Part shown: positions 1 to 6,569 of the stretch, piece after piece
How positions within the stretch are numbered: the stretch's first letter is position 1
How the letters are laid out: each line of letters opens with the position of its first letter
Source: an uncultured Atopobiaceae bacterium
GTDB lineage: Bacteria; Actinomycetota; Coriobacteriia; Coriobacteriales; Atopobiaceae
Assembly: GCA_900770865.1 (NCBI GenBank)
Contig: CAAGLU010000400.1
Coordinates: 1-8,439 of the forward strand
Length of the DNA: 8,439 nt
Direction of reading: 5' to 3'
Notes under the pieces: model-generated
The model's input: the letters and a program-made list of their open reading frames with translations, nothing else
What the model was told of the DNA's origin: nothing
Database searches by the model: none
Program-made: the position numbers and the translations under genes

Positions 1-371
1 GCGTGGTCGATCTCGAAGTGCTTCTCCAGCTCGAAGTAACGCGCGAGGTCAAAGCCGGGAAACACCGCGCGGTAGAAGTCCGCCATGCCGTCCGCGCTCT
101 CGGAGCCAATGAAGTAGGGATCGCTGGGGACGCAGGCGATGCGTGCCTTGACGCTGGGATTCTCGAAGACCTTTTCGCCCAGGACAAAGACGTCACCGGA
201 GGTGGGGCGCATGACGCCGCATAGGTGCGAGACAAGCGTGGACTTGCCGCAGCCGTTTGGCCCCACAAGTCCAAAGACCGCGCCTGCGGGAACGGTGAGG
301 CTCACCCCGTCGAGTGCGGGCGTGCCGTCGAAGACCTTCCGCAGGTTTTTGACCTCAATGGCCGATGCCAT
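1..371 (-). CDS. ABC transporter ATP-binding protein, 5' part (truncated by window edge)
   Basis: Translation of the minus strand from the ATG at 371 gives 123 residues that run off the window. It begins MASAIEVKNLRKVF, the usual N-terminal strand of an ABC ATPase, and has a clear Walker A motif GPNGCGKST at residues 37-45 (K43 would contact ATP phosphates). The signature motif and Walker B would lie beyond the window. Where a Q-loop glutamine is expected (about residues 80-85, IACVPSD) there is no Gln. The ATG overlaps the stop of the upstream GntR gene (TGATG), so the two are co-transcribed and probably translationally coupled. The pairing of a short GntR repressor with an ABC ATPase matches YtrA/YtrB-like operons, where the ATPase drives an ABC-2 type exporter. 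The substrate cannot be told from this fragment. Confidence 0.93.
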   Translation of the reverse strand, partial: MASAIEVKNLRKVFDGTPALDGVSLTVPAGAVFGLVGPNGCGKSTLVSHLCGVMRPTSGDVFVLGEKVFENPSVKARIACVPSDPYFIGSESADGMADFYRAVFPGFDLARYFELEKHFEIDH

Positions 372-742
372 CACCCCTCGCCTCCCCCGACTCTGCGCCC
401 AAGCTCCTCGGACGTCACGCCCAAGGACCCGAGCTCTTGGACAAGCTGGTCGAACTGTTCCAAAAGCTCGCGCCGGCGCGCCTCCGCGGCGCCCGATACG
501 TCTGCGACAAAGCTCCCCTTGCCCCGCACGGAGGAGATGCAGCCCTCCTGCTCAAGCTCGCGATAGGCGCGCTGGATGGTATTGGGGTTCACGGCAAGGC
601 GAGACGAGAGCTCGCGCACAGAGGGAAGCTGCTCCCCCGGGGCGAGCACGCCCGCAAGGATCTGCTGGCGGTAGGCGTCGCGCACCTGCTCGTAGATGGG
701 GCGAGGGTCTTGGTAGCTTATCTGGATCACGGCACCTCCCAT
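371..742 (-). CDS. GntR-family (YtrA-like) transcriptional regulator
   Basis: A 123-aa protein with an N-terminal winged helix and only a short C-terminal helical tail, the size and shape of the YtrA subfamily of GntR repressors. The motifs PIYEQVRDAYRQQILAG, LAPGEQLPSVRELS, LAVNPNTIQRAYRELEQEG and the wing RGKGSFV (about residues 15-80) are diagnostic of the GntR DNA-binding domain. The tail (about 85-123) is charged and probably mediates dimerisation. The ATG at 742 has its purine run directly against the start codon; a GTG at 730 is preceded by GGGAGG at a short but better spacing and gives a protein starting VIQISYQDPRP, closer to the family norm, so the true start may be 730. It is the first gene of an operon with the ABC ATPase and probably represses its own promoter through the palindromes at 805-833. 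Confidence 0.93.
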   Translation of the reverse strand: MGGAVIQISYQDPRPIYEQVRDAYRQQILAGVLAPGEQLPSVRELSSRLAVNPNTIQRAYRELEQEGCISSVRGKGSFVADVSGAAEARRRELLEQFDQLVQELGSLGVTSEELGRRVGGGEG

Positions 743-794
743 CCCCTGGGTGAGCGGCTGGACCTGCCGCGGGGTGCTTGTACTGCTAGCGGCG

Positions 795-833
795 ATTATC
801 CGTGCTAACTGTACTAGTTAGTTTAATACAGTT
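795..833 (-). promoter_or_regulatory. Probable promoter/operator region of the gntR-ABC operon
   Basis: Two inverted repeats are nested here: CTAACT (805-810) with AGTTAG (816-821), five bases apart, and AACTGTA (807-813) with TACAGTT (827-833), thirteen bases apart. On the minus strand a GATAAT hexamer (800-795) could be a -10 box, but no good -35 is seen at the right distance. The site lies about 60 bases upstream of the GntR start. GntR proteins bind such dyads as dimers, so autoregulation is likely; the exact promoter is uncertain. Confidence 0.5.
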
Positions 834-842
834 TGGACAGAG

Positions 843-891
843 AAAAACGCCGCCACACTGCCCGCCGGCAGGCGGTAGCAACGTGGCGGCG
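843..891 (-). terminator. Intrinsic terminator downstream of the FAD oxidoreductase gene
   Basis: CGCCGCCAC (848-856) pairs with GTGGCGGCG (883-891), and the enclosed segment forms a second small hairpin, CCGCC (862-866) with GGCGG (871-875). Read on the minus strand the GC-rich stem is followed at once by TTTTT (847-843), the classical layout of a rho-independent terminator for the minus-strand gene ending at 920. Confidence 0.85.
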
Positions 892-892
892 A

Positions 893-923
893 ATGAGACA
901 AAGGGACTGTCCCTTTGTCTCAT
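893..923. repeat. Perfect 31-nt palindrome (REP-like)
   Basis: ATGAGACAAAGGGAC (893-907) is the exact reverse complement of GTCCCTTTGTCTCAT (909-923), with one central base. The arms are 15 bases with no mismatch. The stop codon of the FAD oxidoreductase (920-922, TGA on the minus strand) lies within the right arm. It has no T-run on either side and a separate terminator follows at 843-891, so it is better read as a dispersed palindromic element or mRNA-end hairpin than as the terminator itself. Whether it recurs in the genome cannot be seen here. Confidence 0.6.
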
Positions 924-2332
924 CGGTCGGCAAGCTTCTCGCCCATGAGCAAGCCCATCACCGAGGCCATCATGAGGCCTCGGGTCCAGCCGGAGGAGTC
1001 ACCCAGGCAGTGGAGGTGCTGGACGTTGGTATCGAAGTTCTCGTCCATCTGGACGCGGTTGCTGTAGAACTTGACCTCGGGTGCGTAGAGCAGCGTCTCG
1101 TAGGAGGCAAAGCCCGGAACCACGCGGTCGACGGCCTTGATGAACTCGATGATCTCGACCATGGGACGCATGGGCATGGCGGCGGTAATGTCACCGGCCT
1201 CGGCGTCGGGGAGCGTGGGGACCACGTTGGACTGTGCAAGCTCCTTGGGCCAGGTGCGCTTGCCGTCGAGAATGTCGCCAAAGCGCTGCACCAGGATGTG
1301 GCCGGCGCCCAGCATGTTGATGAGCTCGCTTACGCGCTGCGCGTAAGCAATGGGCTGGTTGAAGGGGTGCTTGAAGTTAAGCGTGCAGAGCACTGCCACG
1401 TTGGTGTTGGGGCTCTTGCGGTCCTTGTACGAGTGGCCGTTCACCACTGCCAGGCCACCGTCGTAGTTCTCCTGACTCACAAAGCCGCCAGGGTTCTGGC
1501 AGAAGGTGCGCACCTTGTTCTTATACGGATTGGGATAGCCGATGAGCTTTGACTCGTAGAGCACGTCATTCACGCGCTCCATGACCTCGTTGCGCACTTC
1601 CACGCGAACACCCACGTCAACGGGGCCCGCCACGTGCCCAATGCCGTGCTCCTCGCACATGGAGTCGAACCAGCTGGCACCACGGCGACCCGTGGCGACA
1701 ATCGTCTCTCCGGCAACGACGCGCGTCTCGCCGTCACGGTTGCGCACCACGAGGCCGTGGCACACGCCGTCCTCAATCACAACCTCCTCGCACTCGGTCT
1801 CGAAGAGGATGTTCACACCGGCGTCAAGCAGGTGCTTCTCGATGCGCGCATAGAGCTCCTGGGCCTTCTCGGTGCCAAGGTGGCGGATGGGGCAGTCCAC
1901 GAGCTTGAGGCCCGCGCTAATGGCGCGGCGGCGAATCTCCGCAACCTCGTCGGCGTGGCCAAGGCCCTCGACGTGCGGGTCGGCGCCAAAGTCGAGGTAC
2001 ATCTGGTCAACGCGGTCGATGGTGTCCTGCGCGAACTGATGGCCGATGAGCTCGGGCAGGTCGCCGCCCACCTCGCGCGAGAGCGAGAGCTTGCCGTCCG
2101 AGAAGGCGCCGGCGCCCGAGAAGCCCGTGGTGATGCGGCACGGCTGGCAGTGAATGCAGTGGCCCACCTTGGCCTTGGGGCAGCTGCGCTTCTCGACGGG
2201 CAGTCCCTTCTCGACGATGGTGATGGAGCGCGTGTCTCCCTTGCCGATAAGGCCCAGCGCAGTGAAGATGCCGGCCGGACCAGCGCCGACGATTGCGACG
2301 TCCGTGCGGATGGTGGTAGTTGTGTCTGCCAT
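920..2332 (-). CDS. NAD(P)/FAD-dependent oxidoreductase (COG2509-like FAD-dependent dehydrogenase)
   Basis: A 470-aa soluble flavoprotein. The N-terminal Rossmann motif VAIVGAGPAG (residues 12-21, Gly 16/18/21) with an acidic residue E41 at the end of strand 2 binds FAD. A cysteine cluster follows, C51-x7-C59-x2-C62-x2-C65, then GFSGAGAFSDGKLSLS (about 70-85), an arrangement typical of this uncharacterised FAD-dehydrogenase family. The C-terminus carries GDSSGWTRGLMMASVMG, the second FAD-contact region. The start was chosen at the ATG at 2332 (MADTTTT) because it has AAGGGG just upstream; the frame stays open 20 residues further to 2392, but that stretch crosses a strong hairpin (2351-2385) and adds sequence unlike the family. 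It is a single-gene unit, divergent from cas9. The reaction and substrate are unknown; the cysteines could hold a metal or Fe-S centre, which is inference. Confidence 0.9.
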   Translation of the reverse strand: MADTTTTIRTDVAIVGAGPAGIFTALGLIGKGDTRSITIVEKGLPVEKRSCPKAKVGHCIHCQPCRITTGFSGAGAFSDGKLSLSREVGGDLPELIGHQFAQDTIDRVDQMYLDFGADPHVEGLGHADEVAEIRRRAISAGLKLVDCPIRHLGTEKAQELYARIEKHLLDAGVNILFETECEEVVIEDGVCHGLVVRNRDGETRVVAGETIVATGRRGASWFDSMCEEHGIGHVAGPVDVGVRVEVRNEVMERVNDVLYESKLIGYPNPYKNKVRTFCQNPGGFVSQENYDGGLAVVNGHSYKDRKSPNTNVAVLCTLNFKHPFNQPIAYAQRVSELINMLGAGHILVQRFGDILDGKRTWPKELAQSNVVPTLPDAEAGDITAAMPMRPMVEIIEFIKAVDRVVPGFASYETLLYAPEVKFYSNRVQMDENFDTNVQHLHCLGDSSGWTRGLMMASVMGLLMGEKLADR

Positions 2333-2350
2333 GTTCCCCTTGTTCCTCTC

Positions 2351-2385
2351 CGCAAGGGGCCCGTACCGCGGGCGCATCCCTTGCG
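2351..2385 (-). promoter_or_regulatory. Hairpin in the 5' leader of the FAD oxidoreductase mRNA
   Basis: CGCAAGGG (2351-2358) pairs with CCCTTGCG (2378-2385), continued by GCCCG (2359-2363) with CGGGC (2369-2373); the loop is 2364-2368 and GCAT (2374-2377) is bulged. It ends 18 bases upstream of the ATG at 2332, just outside the likely ribosome binding site, so it would be in the untranslated leader and could affect translation or mRNA stability. No riboswitch family is recognised. Confidence 0.4.
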
Positions 2386-2598
2386 TGCTCATTTTGCCCT
2401 ATTTGGGGGCTAAAGTCTTTGGTGTGGCACGTTCTGGCGAGACTCGGCTTCACCCCAGCAGCTCCGTCCTTTTCAAGGTTAAGCTATTCCGTCAATGAGC
2501 CATCTGCCGAGAAGCGCGGATTGATGTCTCGAGCACTTTTATACTTTATTAGTTGCCAAGCATCTGTTTCCAAACGTAAAACGACTAGAGGAGCGCCC
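2386..2598 (+). promoter_or_regulatory. Divergent intergenic region with candidate cas9 promoter and RBS
   Basis: This stretch separates the FAD gene from cas9 and holds no convincing gene. Before cas9 there is an AT-rich patch with TATACT (2540-2545) as a candidate -10; a TTGATG (2521-2526) lies only 13 bases upstream of it, too close for a normal -35, so the promoter call is weak. The ribosome binding site AGAGGAG (2587-2593) is strong, five bases from the ATG at 2599, and fixes the cas9 start even though the reading frame stays open upstream to 2320. No anti-repeat or CRISPR-repeat-like sequence was found here. Confidence 0.45.
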
Positions 2599-5500
2599 AT
2601 GGAAACCAACCGCCCCTATTTGGTTCTCGGGCTTGATCCCGGAATTGCTAGTTGCGGCTTTTGCCTCCTAGACATGACGAACCACAAGATTCTCGAGATG
2701 GGCTCCCATCTCTTTGACGCACCTCAAGAGGCCAAAACCAAGACGAGTCTCGCGGTCACGCGGCGCAACGCCCGCAGCGCCAGGCGTAATACGCTTCGCA
2801 CCGCAACTCGCATGAAGCATTGTCTAGCACTTCTCAAGGACGCGGGTCTTATCCCGGAGAACGCTGACAAAGCCTGGCTCCAAAGTGCGAAGGGCGACAA
2901 GCCCATCCTCAAGCTACGCGCCAACGGCCTCGACCGACAACTCACGGATCGCGAGTTTGCCCAAGTACTTTATTCGCTCTGCGGACGCCGCGGATACATA
3001 CCGCACGGCGAGGGCCGACTGGGCGAAACAGACGACGGAGAAGGCAGGAAGGTCCTCAGTGCCATAAAGGCAAACGAGGCAACCATGAAGAGGGGGAATT
3101 ACCGCACTGTAGGCGAGATGCTTTATGCCAACAACGGAAAATCGCGCAACCACGGCGGAGACTATTCCCTTTGCGTCTACAACTCGCAAATAAAAGACGA
3201 AGTTCAGGCGCTCTTTTCTGCGCAACGCGCCCTAGGTAACCCCAAGGCTTCTGGTGACTTTGAGCAGGACTACATCGACTGCCTCGAGTGGGAGAAAAAG
3301 ACCATCGACTATGACACGCGCGTCTACGAGCTCGTTGGGGCTTGCTCCTACTTTCCAGAAGAAAAGCGCGCTGCCGACGCTGACATCTCCTCCCAGCTCT
3401 GCCGCGCTTATGAGAGGCTAGGGCATATTGTCATTGTACGTGAGGACGGCTCAGAGCAGCGCCTCACAGCCAAACAGATTGACGGCTACCTCAACATACT
3501 CTTCTCGCCTCTTCCGCTCAAGGGAAACAAGGAGTGCAAGGTCACGTATGGCTCGATTCGTAAGGACCTTGATCTAAGTGGAAAGGACGTCTTCAAGGGC
3601 GTGGCACAGGATGGGGAGAAGGGTGAGCCATTCTCGCCAAAATCCTGGCGGAGCCTACGCGCGGCGCTGTACGAGAACCATGAGGACCTGCTCGTCCGCA
3701 TGCTCAAAGACCGCGAGCTGGGAGATGCCATCTGCGAAGCGCTGACCTTCGCCAGTACTGAGGCGAGCCTTTTCGAGCGACTTGGCCTACTTGGTCTCAC
3801 CGAGGATGAGCAGACGGCACTGTGCAGCAGCGTGCCGTTTACAGGAAAGCTCTTCAAGGGTTATGGAAGCCGCAGCCTCAAGGCTTTGGGAATCCTTCTC
3901 AGCGCCTTCGAGGAACCGGAGATTCGTACCCTTACGGATGCAGAAAGGGCAACGGGGCTTCTCGACCTGCGCCTTGCTGACCGAGGCCTTCGTGACGAGC
4001 TGCTCCCCAGTTACAGCAAGTACGACCCAACCTGCCGGAACCCCGTGGTCCTTCGTGCCATGAGCCGCATGCGCCGCATCGTAAATGCAATCATTCGTAT
4101 CCACGGCGTACCAGACGAGATTCACATTGAGCTTGGTCGCGACCTCAAGATGTCCAACAAGGAGAAGGTGGCCGTCAGCAAAAGCCAGAGGGCGAACGAA
4201 GCCGCCAATAAGAAGTGGGCCGCCAAGGCAGCTGGCATCCTCGGCTGCTCCCCCGAAGAAGTCCCTGGGCGAATCGTTCGAAAACTTGCCATGCGGGAAG
4301 AGCAGGGCGAGAAGGACGCGTACACGGGAGCAACCATTGATCTTGAGCACCTCGTACGCGATGACCGCTACTGTGAGATTGACCACATCCTTCCCTACTC
4401 GAGGACGTGCGATGACAGCCGGGCCAACAAGGTTCTCGTGCTCTCCAAGAGCAACCAAGACAAACGCGAGCGTACGCCATATGAGTGGATGACATCCGGG
4501 GAGCCGGGCACGCCAGATTGGGACGAGTATCGCAATAGAGTCATGGCCACGGTCAAGTACCCACGTAAGCGCGCAAACCTTCTCAACACCGACCTCAGCC
4601 CTGAGACGCAGGCCCAGTTCCTTGCTCGCAACCTCAACGACAATCGCTACATGTCCGTAGCTGTGAAGAACTATCTGGAAGACTGCCTGGTGTTCCCCGA
4701 AGACGGCCGAAAGAAGCACGTCACCGCCGTTGCCGGAGGCGCAACCGGTAACCTTCGCTGGGTCTGGGGTCTCAACTTCGGACAAGGAAATACCAAAGAC
4801 CGAGACGATGACAGGCATCACGCGGTCGACGCGGCTATCATAGCCGCCTGCTCGGAGAGCACCGTCAAGAAGGTAGCCGAGGCAAGCTCGAGAGGCCGCG
4901 AAACGTTTAAGCATCTGCGCAAATCTCGCCTTGCCGACACTCAACCTTGGCCCACCTTCGCTGAAGAGGTCATCGCGCAGCGCGCCTTCGTGGTACCAAC
5001 TCGCATGGCAAACCATGGCGTCACCGGACGCGTCTTTGAGGATACCCTCTACCACCTGGAGGGCTTTACCAATGACAAAGGCAAGTATCCTCTGGTCAGA
5101 GCAGGCGAGAAGACCGTCAAGAAGGGCAACGTCCGCATCAACCCCGACGGTTCGGTCAAGCTCATCGACGGGATGGCGTTCCTACGGCTTTGGCTTGACC
5201 CAGATGCTCGACCAAACGGCAAGGTCAAAGGAAAGTGGTACGCGGAGCCAGTCTACTATGCCGATATCCCAGCCATAAAAGCAGGGACATACATTCCGAG
5301 GGCATGCACCATCCATGTAGCTAGAAACGCATGGGAGCCGGTACCAGCATCAGCGATGCGGCGGAAACCGGTGGTCCTGTTTGCGGGAGACATAGTTGAG
5401 GTCGACGAACACATCGGAAGATACTCAGGCTTCAACATCGCTGGTGGGCGAATGGGAGTCCTCCACATTCTGACAAAAGTCGAGGTTAGTGACTGGCCCT

Positions 5501-5619
5501 CTCTTGGCTCTTGGGGCCGAAATACCCAAGTTCGCGTCCTACAAGAGGATTGCCTCGGCCACTGCTATGACAGCATTATCATCGATCCAGACAATTCAAC
5601 GTTCCGGCAACGCGAATAA
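2599..5619 (+). CDS. cas9: CRISPR-associated endonuclease Cas9, compact type II-C
   Basis: A 1006-aa RNA-guided DNA endonuclease, short compared with the ~1370 aa of S. pyogenes Cas9 and in the usual type II-C range. RuvC-I is LVLGLDPGIASCGF with D13. An arginine-rich bridge helix follows at residues 53-73 (R55, 56, 59, 62, 63, 67, 71). The recognition lobe spans roughly 75-480. RuvC-II has HIELGRDLKMSNKEK with E511. The HNH domain has YCEIDHILPYSR with D595 and H596, then N610 and N619, the same spacing as D839/H840/N854/N863 in S. pyogenes. RuvC-III has DRHHAVDAAI with H741 and D744. About 800-1006 forms the C-terminal WED/PAM-interacting part. All catalytic residues are present, so both nickase sites should work. 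HNH would cut the crRNA-paired strand and RuvC the other, guided by crRNA from the array at 7745 and tracrRNA at 7499. The gene is on the opposite strand to cas1-cas2 and ends at a hairpin. The PAM cannot be read from the sequence. Confidence 0.98.
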   Translation: METNRPYLVLGLDPGIASCGFCLLDMTNHKILEMGSHLFDAPQEAKTKTSLAVTRRNARSARRNTLRTATRMKHCLALLKDAGLIPENADKAWLQSAKGDKPILKLRANGLDRQLTDREFAQVLYSLCGRRGYIPHGEGRLGETDDGEGRKVLSAIKANEATMKRGNYRTVGEMLYANNGKSRNHGGDYSLCVYNSQIKDEVQALFSAQRALGNPKASGDFEQDYIDCLEWEKKTIDYDTRVYELVGACSYFPEEKRAADADISSQLCRAYERLGHIVIVREDGSEQRLTAKQIDGYLNILFSPLPLKGNKECKVTYGSIRKDLDLSGKDVFKGVAQDGEKGEPFSPKSWRSLRAALYENHEDLLVRMLKDRELGDAICEALTFASTEASLFERLGLLGLTEDEQTALCSSVPFTGKLFKGYGSRSLKALGILLSAFEEPEIRTLTDAERATGLLDLRLADRGLRDELLPSYSKYDPTCRNPVVLRAMSRMRRIVNAIIRIHGVPDEIHIELGRDLKMSNKEKVAVSKSQRANEAANKKWAAKAAGILGCSPEEVPGRIVRKLAMREEQGEKDAYTGATIDLEHLVRDDRYCEIDHILPYSRTCDDSRANKVLVLSKSNQDKRERTPYEWMTSGEPGTPDWDEYRNRVMATVKYPRKRANLLNTDLSPETQAQFLARNLNDNRYMSVAVKNYLEDCLVFPEDGRKKHVTAVAGGATGNLRWVWGLNFGQGNTKDRDDDRHHAVDAAIIAACSESTVKKVAEASSRGRETFKHLRKSRLADTQPWPTFAEEVIAQRAFVVPTRMANHGVTGRVFEDTLYHLEGFTNDKGKYPLVRAGEKTVKKGNVRINPDGSVKLIDGMAFLRLWLDPDARPNGKVKGKWYAEPVYYADIPAIKAGTYIPRACTIHVARNAWEPVPASAMRRKPVVLFAGDIVEVDEHIGRYSGFNIAGGRMGVLHILTKVEVSDWPSLGSWGRNTQVRVLQEDCLGHCYDSIIIDPDNSTFRQRE

Positions 5620-5628
5620 ACCAAACGA

Positions 5629-5664
5629 GCCGGGAGCCATGATCAGCTAGGTACGGCTCCCGGC
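5629..5664. terminator. Hairpin terminator between convergent cas9 and toxin genes
   Basis: GCCGGGAGCC (5629-5638) is the exact reverse complement of GGCTCCCGGC (5655-5664), with a 16-base loop; flanking bases 5626-5628 and 5665-5667 can extend the stem. It starts nine bases after the cas9 stop and ends three bases before the toxin stop on the other strand, the expected place for a shared bidirectional terminator. Neither side has a clean T-run, though the minus-strand side (TCGTTTGGTTTATT) is T-rich. Confidence 0.7.
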
Positions 5665-5667
5665 TTG

Positions 5668-5955
5668 TCATAGTTCCTTAGGCAGATTCTTGTATACGCC
5701 CTGCCTATGCCCCACCCGAACAATCTCAATAAGCAGCTTTCCCTCGTTGATTGTCGCCAGAATCCTATAGCTACCAACCCTGTATCCCCAGCCATTCTTC
5801 GTTCCCCTGAGCGCCTTGGAACCAGGAATTGCCTTGGGGTTCTCGCAACCTGTAAGGTTGTCCTCGACCCACTTGAGAATCATTAACCGCTGTTTTCTCT
5901 CGATGGACAGCAGTTCCTTTGCCGCGGTGCGCGACCACTCGACCTCGTAGCTCAT
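5668..5955 (-). CDS. RelE/ParE-family type II toxin
   Basis: A 95-aa basic protein with the fold signature of the RelE/ParE superfamily: MSYEVEWSRTAAKELLSIE at the N-terminus (strand then amphipathic helix), KALRGTKNGWGYRVGSYRILATI (about residues 47-69) and the C-terminal strand IEIVRVGHRQGVYKN with R80, H83, R84 and Y88. Conserved Arg/His/Tyr residues at the C-terminal strand are where RelE toxins act on ribosome-bound mRNA; ParE-type members instead poison gyrase, and the sequence alone does not settle which applies. The ATG at 5955 overlaps the antitoxin stop by four bases (ATGA), which indicates translational coupling. It is the last gene of the minus-strand cas1-cas2-antitoxin-toxin series and meets cas9 tail to tail. 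Confidence 0.9.
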   Translation of the reverse strand: MSYEVEWSRTAAKELLSIERKQRLMILKWVEDNLTGCENPKAIPGSKALRGTKNGWGYRVGSYRILATINEGKLLIEIVRVGHRQGVYKNLPKEL

Positions 5956-6179
5956 TCGGCTTCCATTGCCATGCGCTTGACTTCATCCATCGAGTAGCGC
6001 ATGCCATCGTCTACGGACAGTGCGTCCTCGTACGCTTGGCAGTCAGCAGCATCTTCGACCATTTCAAGAGCAGCCTCGCGCACCACTTCAGAGAACGTCC
6101 TGCCGACAAAGTCGGCATATGCCTGAATCCACGACTTCTCCTCCGGCTCGAAGCGGATGGTTGTTGCTTCCATTGCCAT
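5952..6179 (-). CDS. RelB-like ribbon-helix-helix antitoxin (DUF6290-type)
   Basis: A 75-aa acidic protein. Residues 5-45, with TTIRFEPEEKSWIQAYADF and GRTFSEVVREAALEMVED, match the ribbon-helix-helix DNA-binding layout of RelB/DUF6290 antitoxins: a short strand for operator contact, then two helices. The acidic C-terminal tail (about 46-75) would wrap around and neutralise the toxin. The start was set at the ATG at 6179 because GAGGAG lies seven bases upstream; the open frame reaches back to 6230 but that part crosses the promoter and inverted repeat. The complex normally represses its own promoter, and a dyad is present at 6196-6216. It follows cas2 by 57 bases on the same strand. Confidence 0.88.
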   Translation of the reverse strand: MAMEATTIRFEPEEKSWIQAYADFVGRTFSEVVREAALEMVEDAADCQAYEDALSVDDGMRYSMDEVKRMAMEAE

Positions 6180-6195
6180 TGTCGTTCTCCTCGAT

Positions 6196-6221
6196 TCGTA
6201 TTTCGTCGTAATACGATTATA
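6196..6221 (-). promoter_or_regulatory. Promoter and operator of the toxin-antitoxin pair
   Basis: A perfect -10 hexamer TATAAT reads on the minus strand at 6221-6216, about 37 bases upstream of the antitoxin ATG; no strong -35 is seen. Just downstream lies the inverted repeat TCGTATT (6196-6202) with AATACGA (6210-6216), seven bases apart, touching the -10 box. This is a natural place for an RHH antitoxin to bind and block transcription. The pair can therefore be expressed independently of cas1-cas2, as well as by readthrough from them. Confidence 0.65.
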
Positions 6222-6236
6222 CCCGAGCACGCTTCC

Positions 6237-6563
6237 CTAAAACACGAGAGTGAGCTGAGGTCCGGGATCGTTCGTCCGGCTGACATTCGGCCGACTATCT
6301 ACTAGCACCTCTCGCGCCTCGTATTGTTTCTCGGTGAGCGTGAGGACAGTAACTGCACCGGCAGTGGGCAGGTTAGCCCTCAATCTCTTGAGATGGACAT
6401 CAGCGCTGTCGCGAGATAGAAGCACGCGAGAATAGACGCTGAACTGCTCCATGTGATAACCGTCCTTGATGAGGAACTTCCGGAACTCTGCATATGACTT
6501 GCGCTCCTTCTTGCTACCCGTAGGCAGGTCAAACAGCACCAGCATCCTCATGATTCTCATCAT
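6237..6563 (-). CDS. cas2: CRISPR-associated Cas2
   Basis: A 108-aa ferredoxin-fold protein. The first strand MRMLVLFDLPTGSKKERKSY carries the conserved Asp (D12) of the Cas2 family, and FRKFLIKDGYHMEQFSVYSRVLLSRD matches type II Cas2 proteins. Cas2 forms the central dimer that holds two Cas1 dimers in the spacer-integration complex; its role there is structural. The gene lies just after cas1: the cas1 stop TAA overlaps the AAGGGG ribosome binding site, which is two bases from the ATG at 6563 and five bases from the next ATG at 6560. The latter spacing is better, so the protein may begin one residue later; an ATG at 6551 would also give a family-like start. The stop at 6237-6239 is close to the antitoxin promoter. 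Confidence 0.96.
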   Translation of the reverse strand: MMRIMRMLVLFDLPTGSKKERKSYAEFRKFLIKDGYHMEQFSVYSRVLLSRDSADVHLKRLRANLPTAGAVTVLTLTEKQYEAREVLVDSRPNVSRTNDPGPQLTLVF

Positions 6564-6569
6564 CGCCCC

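Noticed and set aside
893..923. The palindrome as the main terminator of the FAD gene
   Set aside because: No T-run follows it on the minus strand, and a proper stem with TTTTT lies just beyond at 843-891.
833..2413. Long plus-strand open frames opposite the FAD oxidoreductase (833-1552 and 1634-2413)
   Set aside because: They are antisense to a well-supported flavoprotein; their translations show no domain and arise from GC-rich codon bias.
2320..2598. N-terminal extension of Cas9 upstream of 2599
   Set aside because: The frame stays open, but the added 93 residues resemble no Cas9, and the strong AGAGGAG site and the METNRPYLVLGLDPG start place the N-terminus at 2599.
2386..2598. A crRNA-like or guide-target element in front of cas9 for self-regulation by a long tracrRNA
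   Set aside because: I compared this region with the repeat and with the sequence just upstream of the tracrRNA start; only a loose likeness around 2477-2490 was seen, with no run long enough to support a target.
3787..5055. A 422-codon minus-strand open frame inside cas9
   Set aside because: It lies wholly antisense to conserved Cas9 domains, has no recognisable motif and no ribosome binding site of note; it is a shadow.
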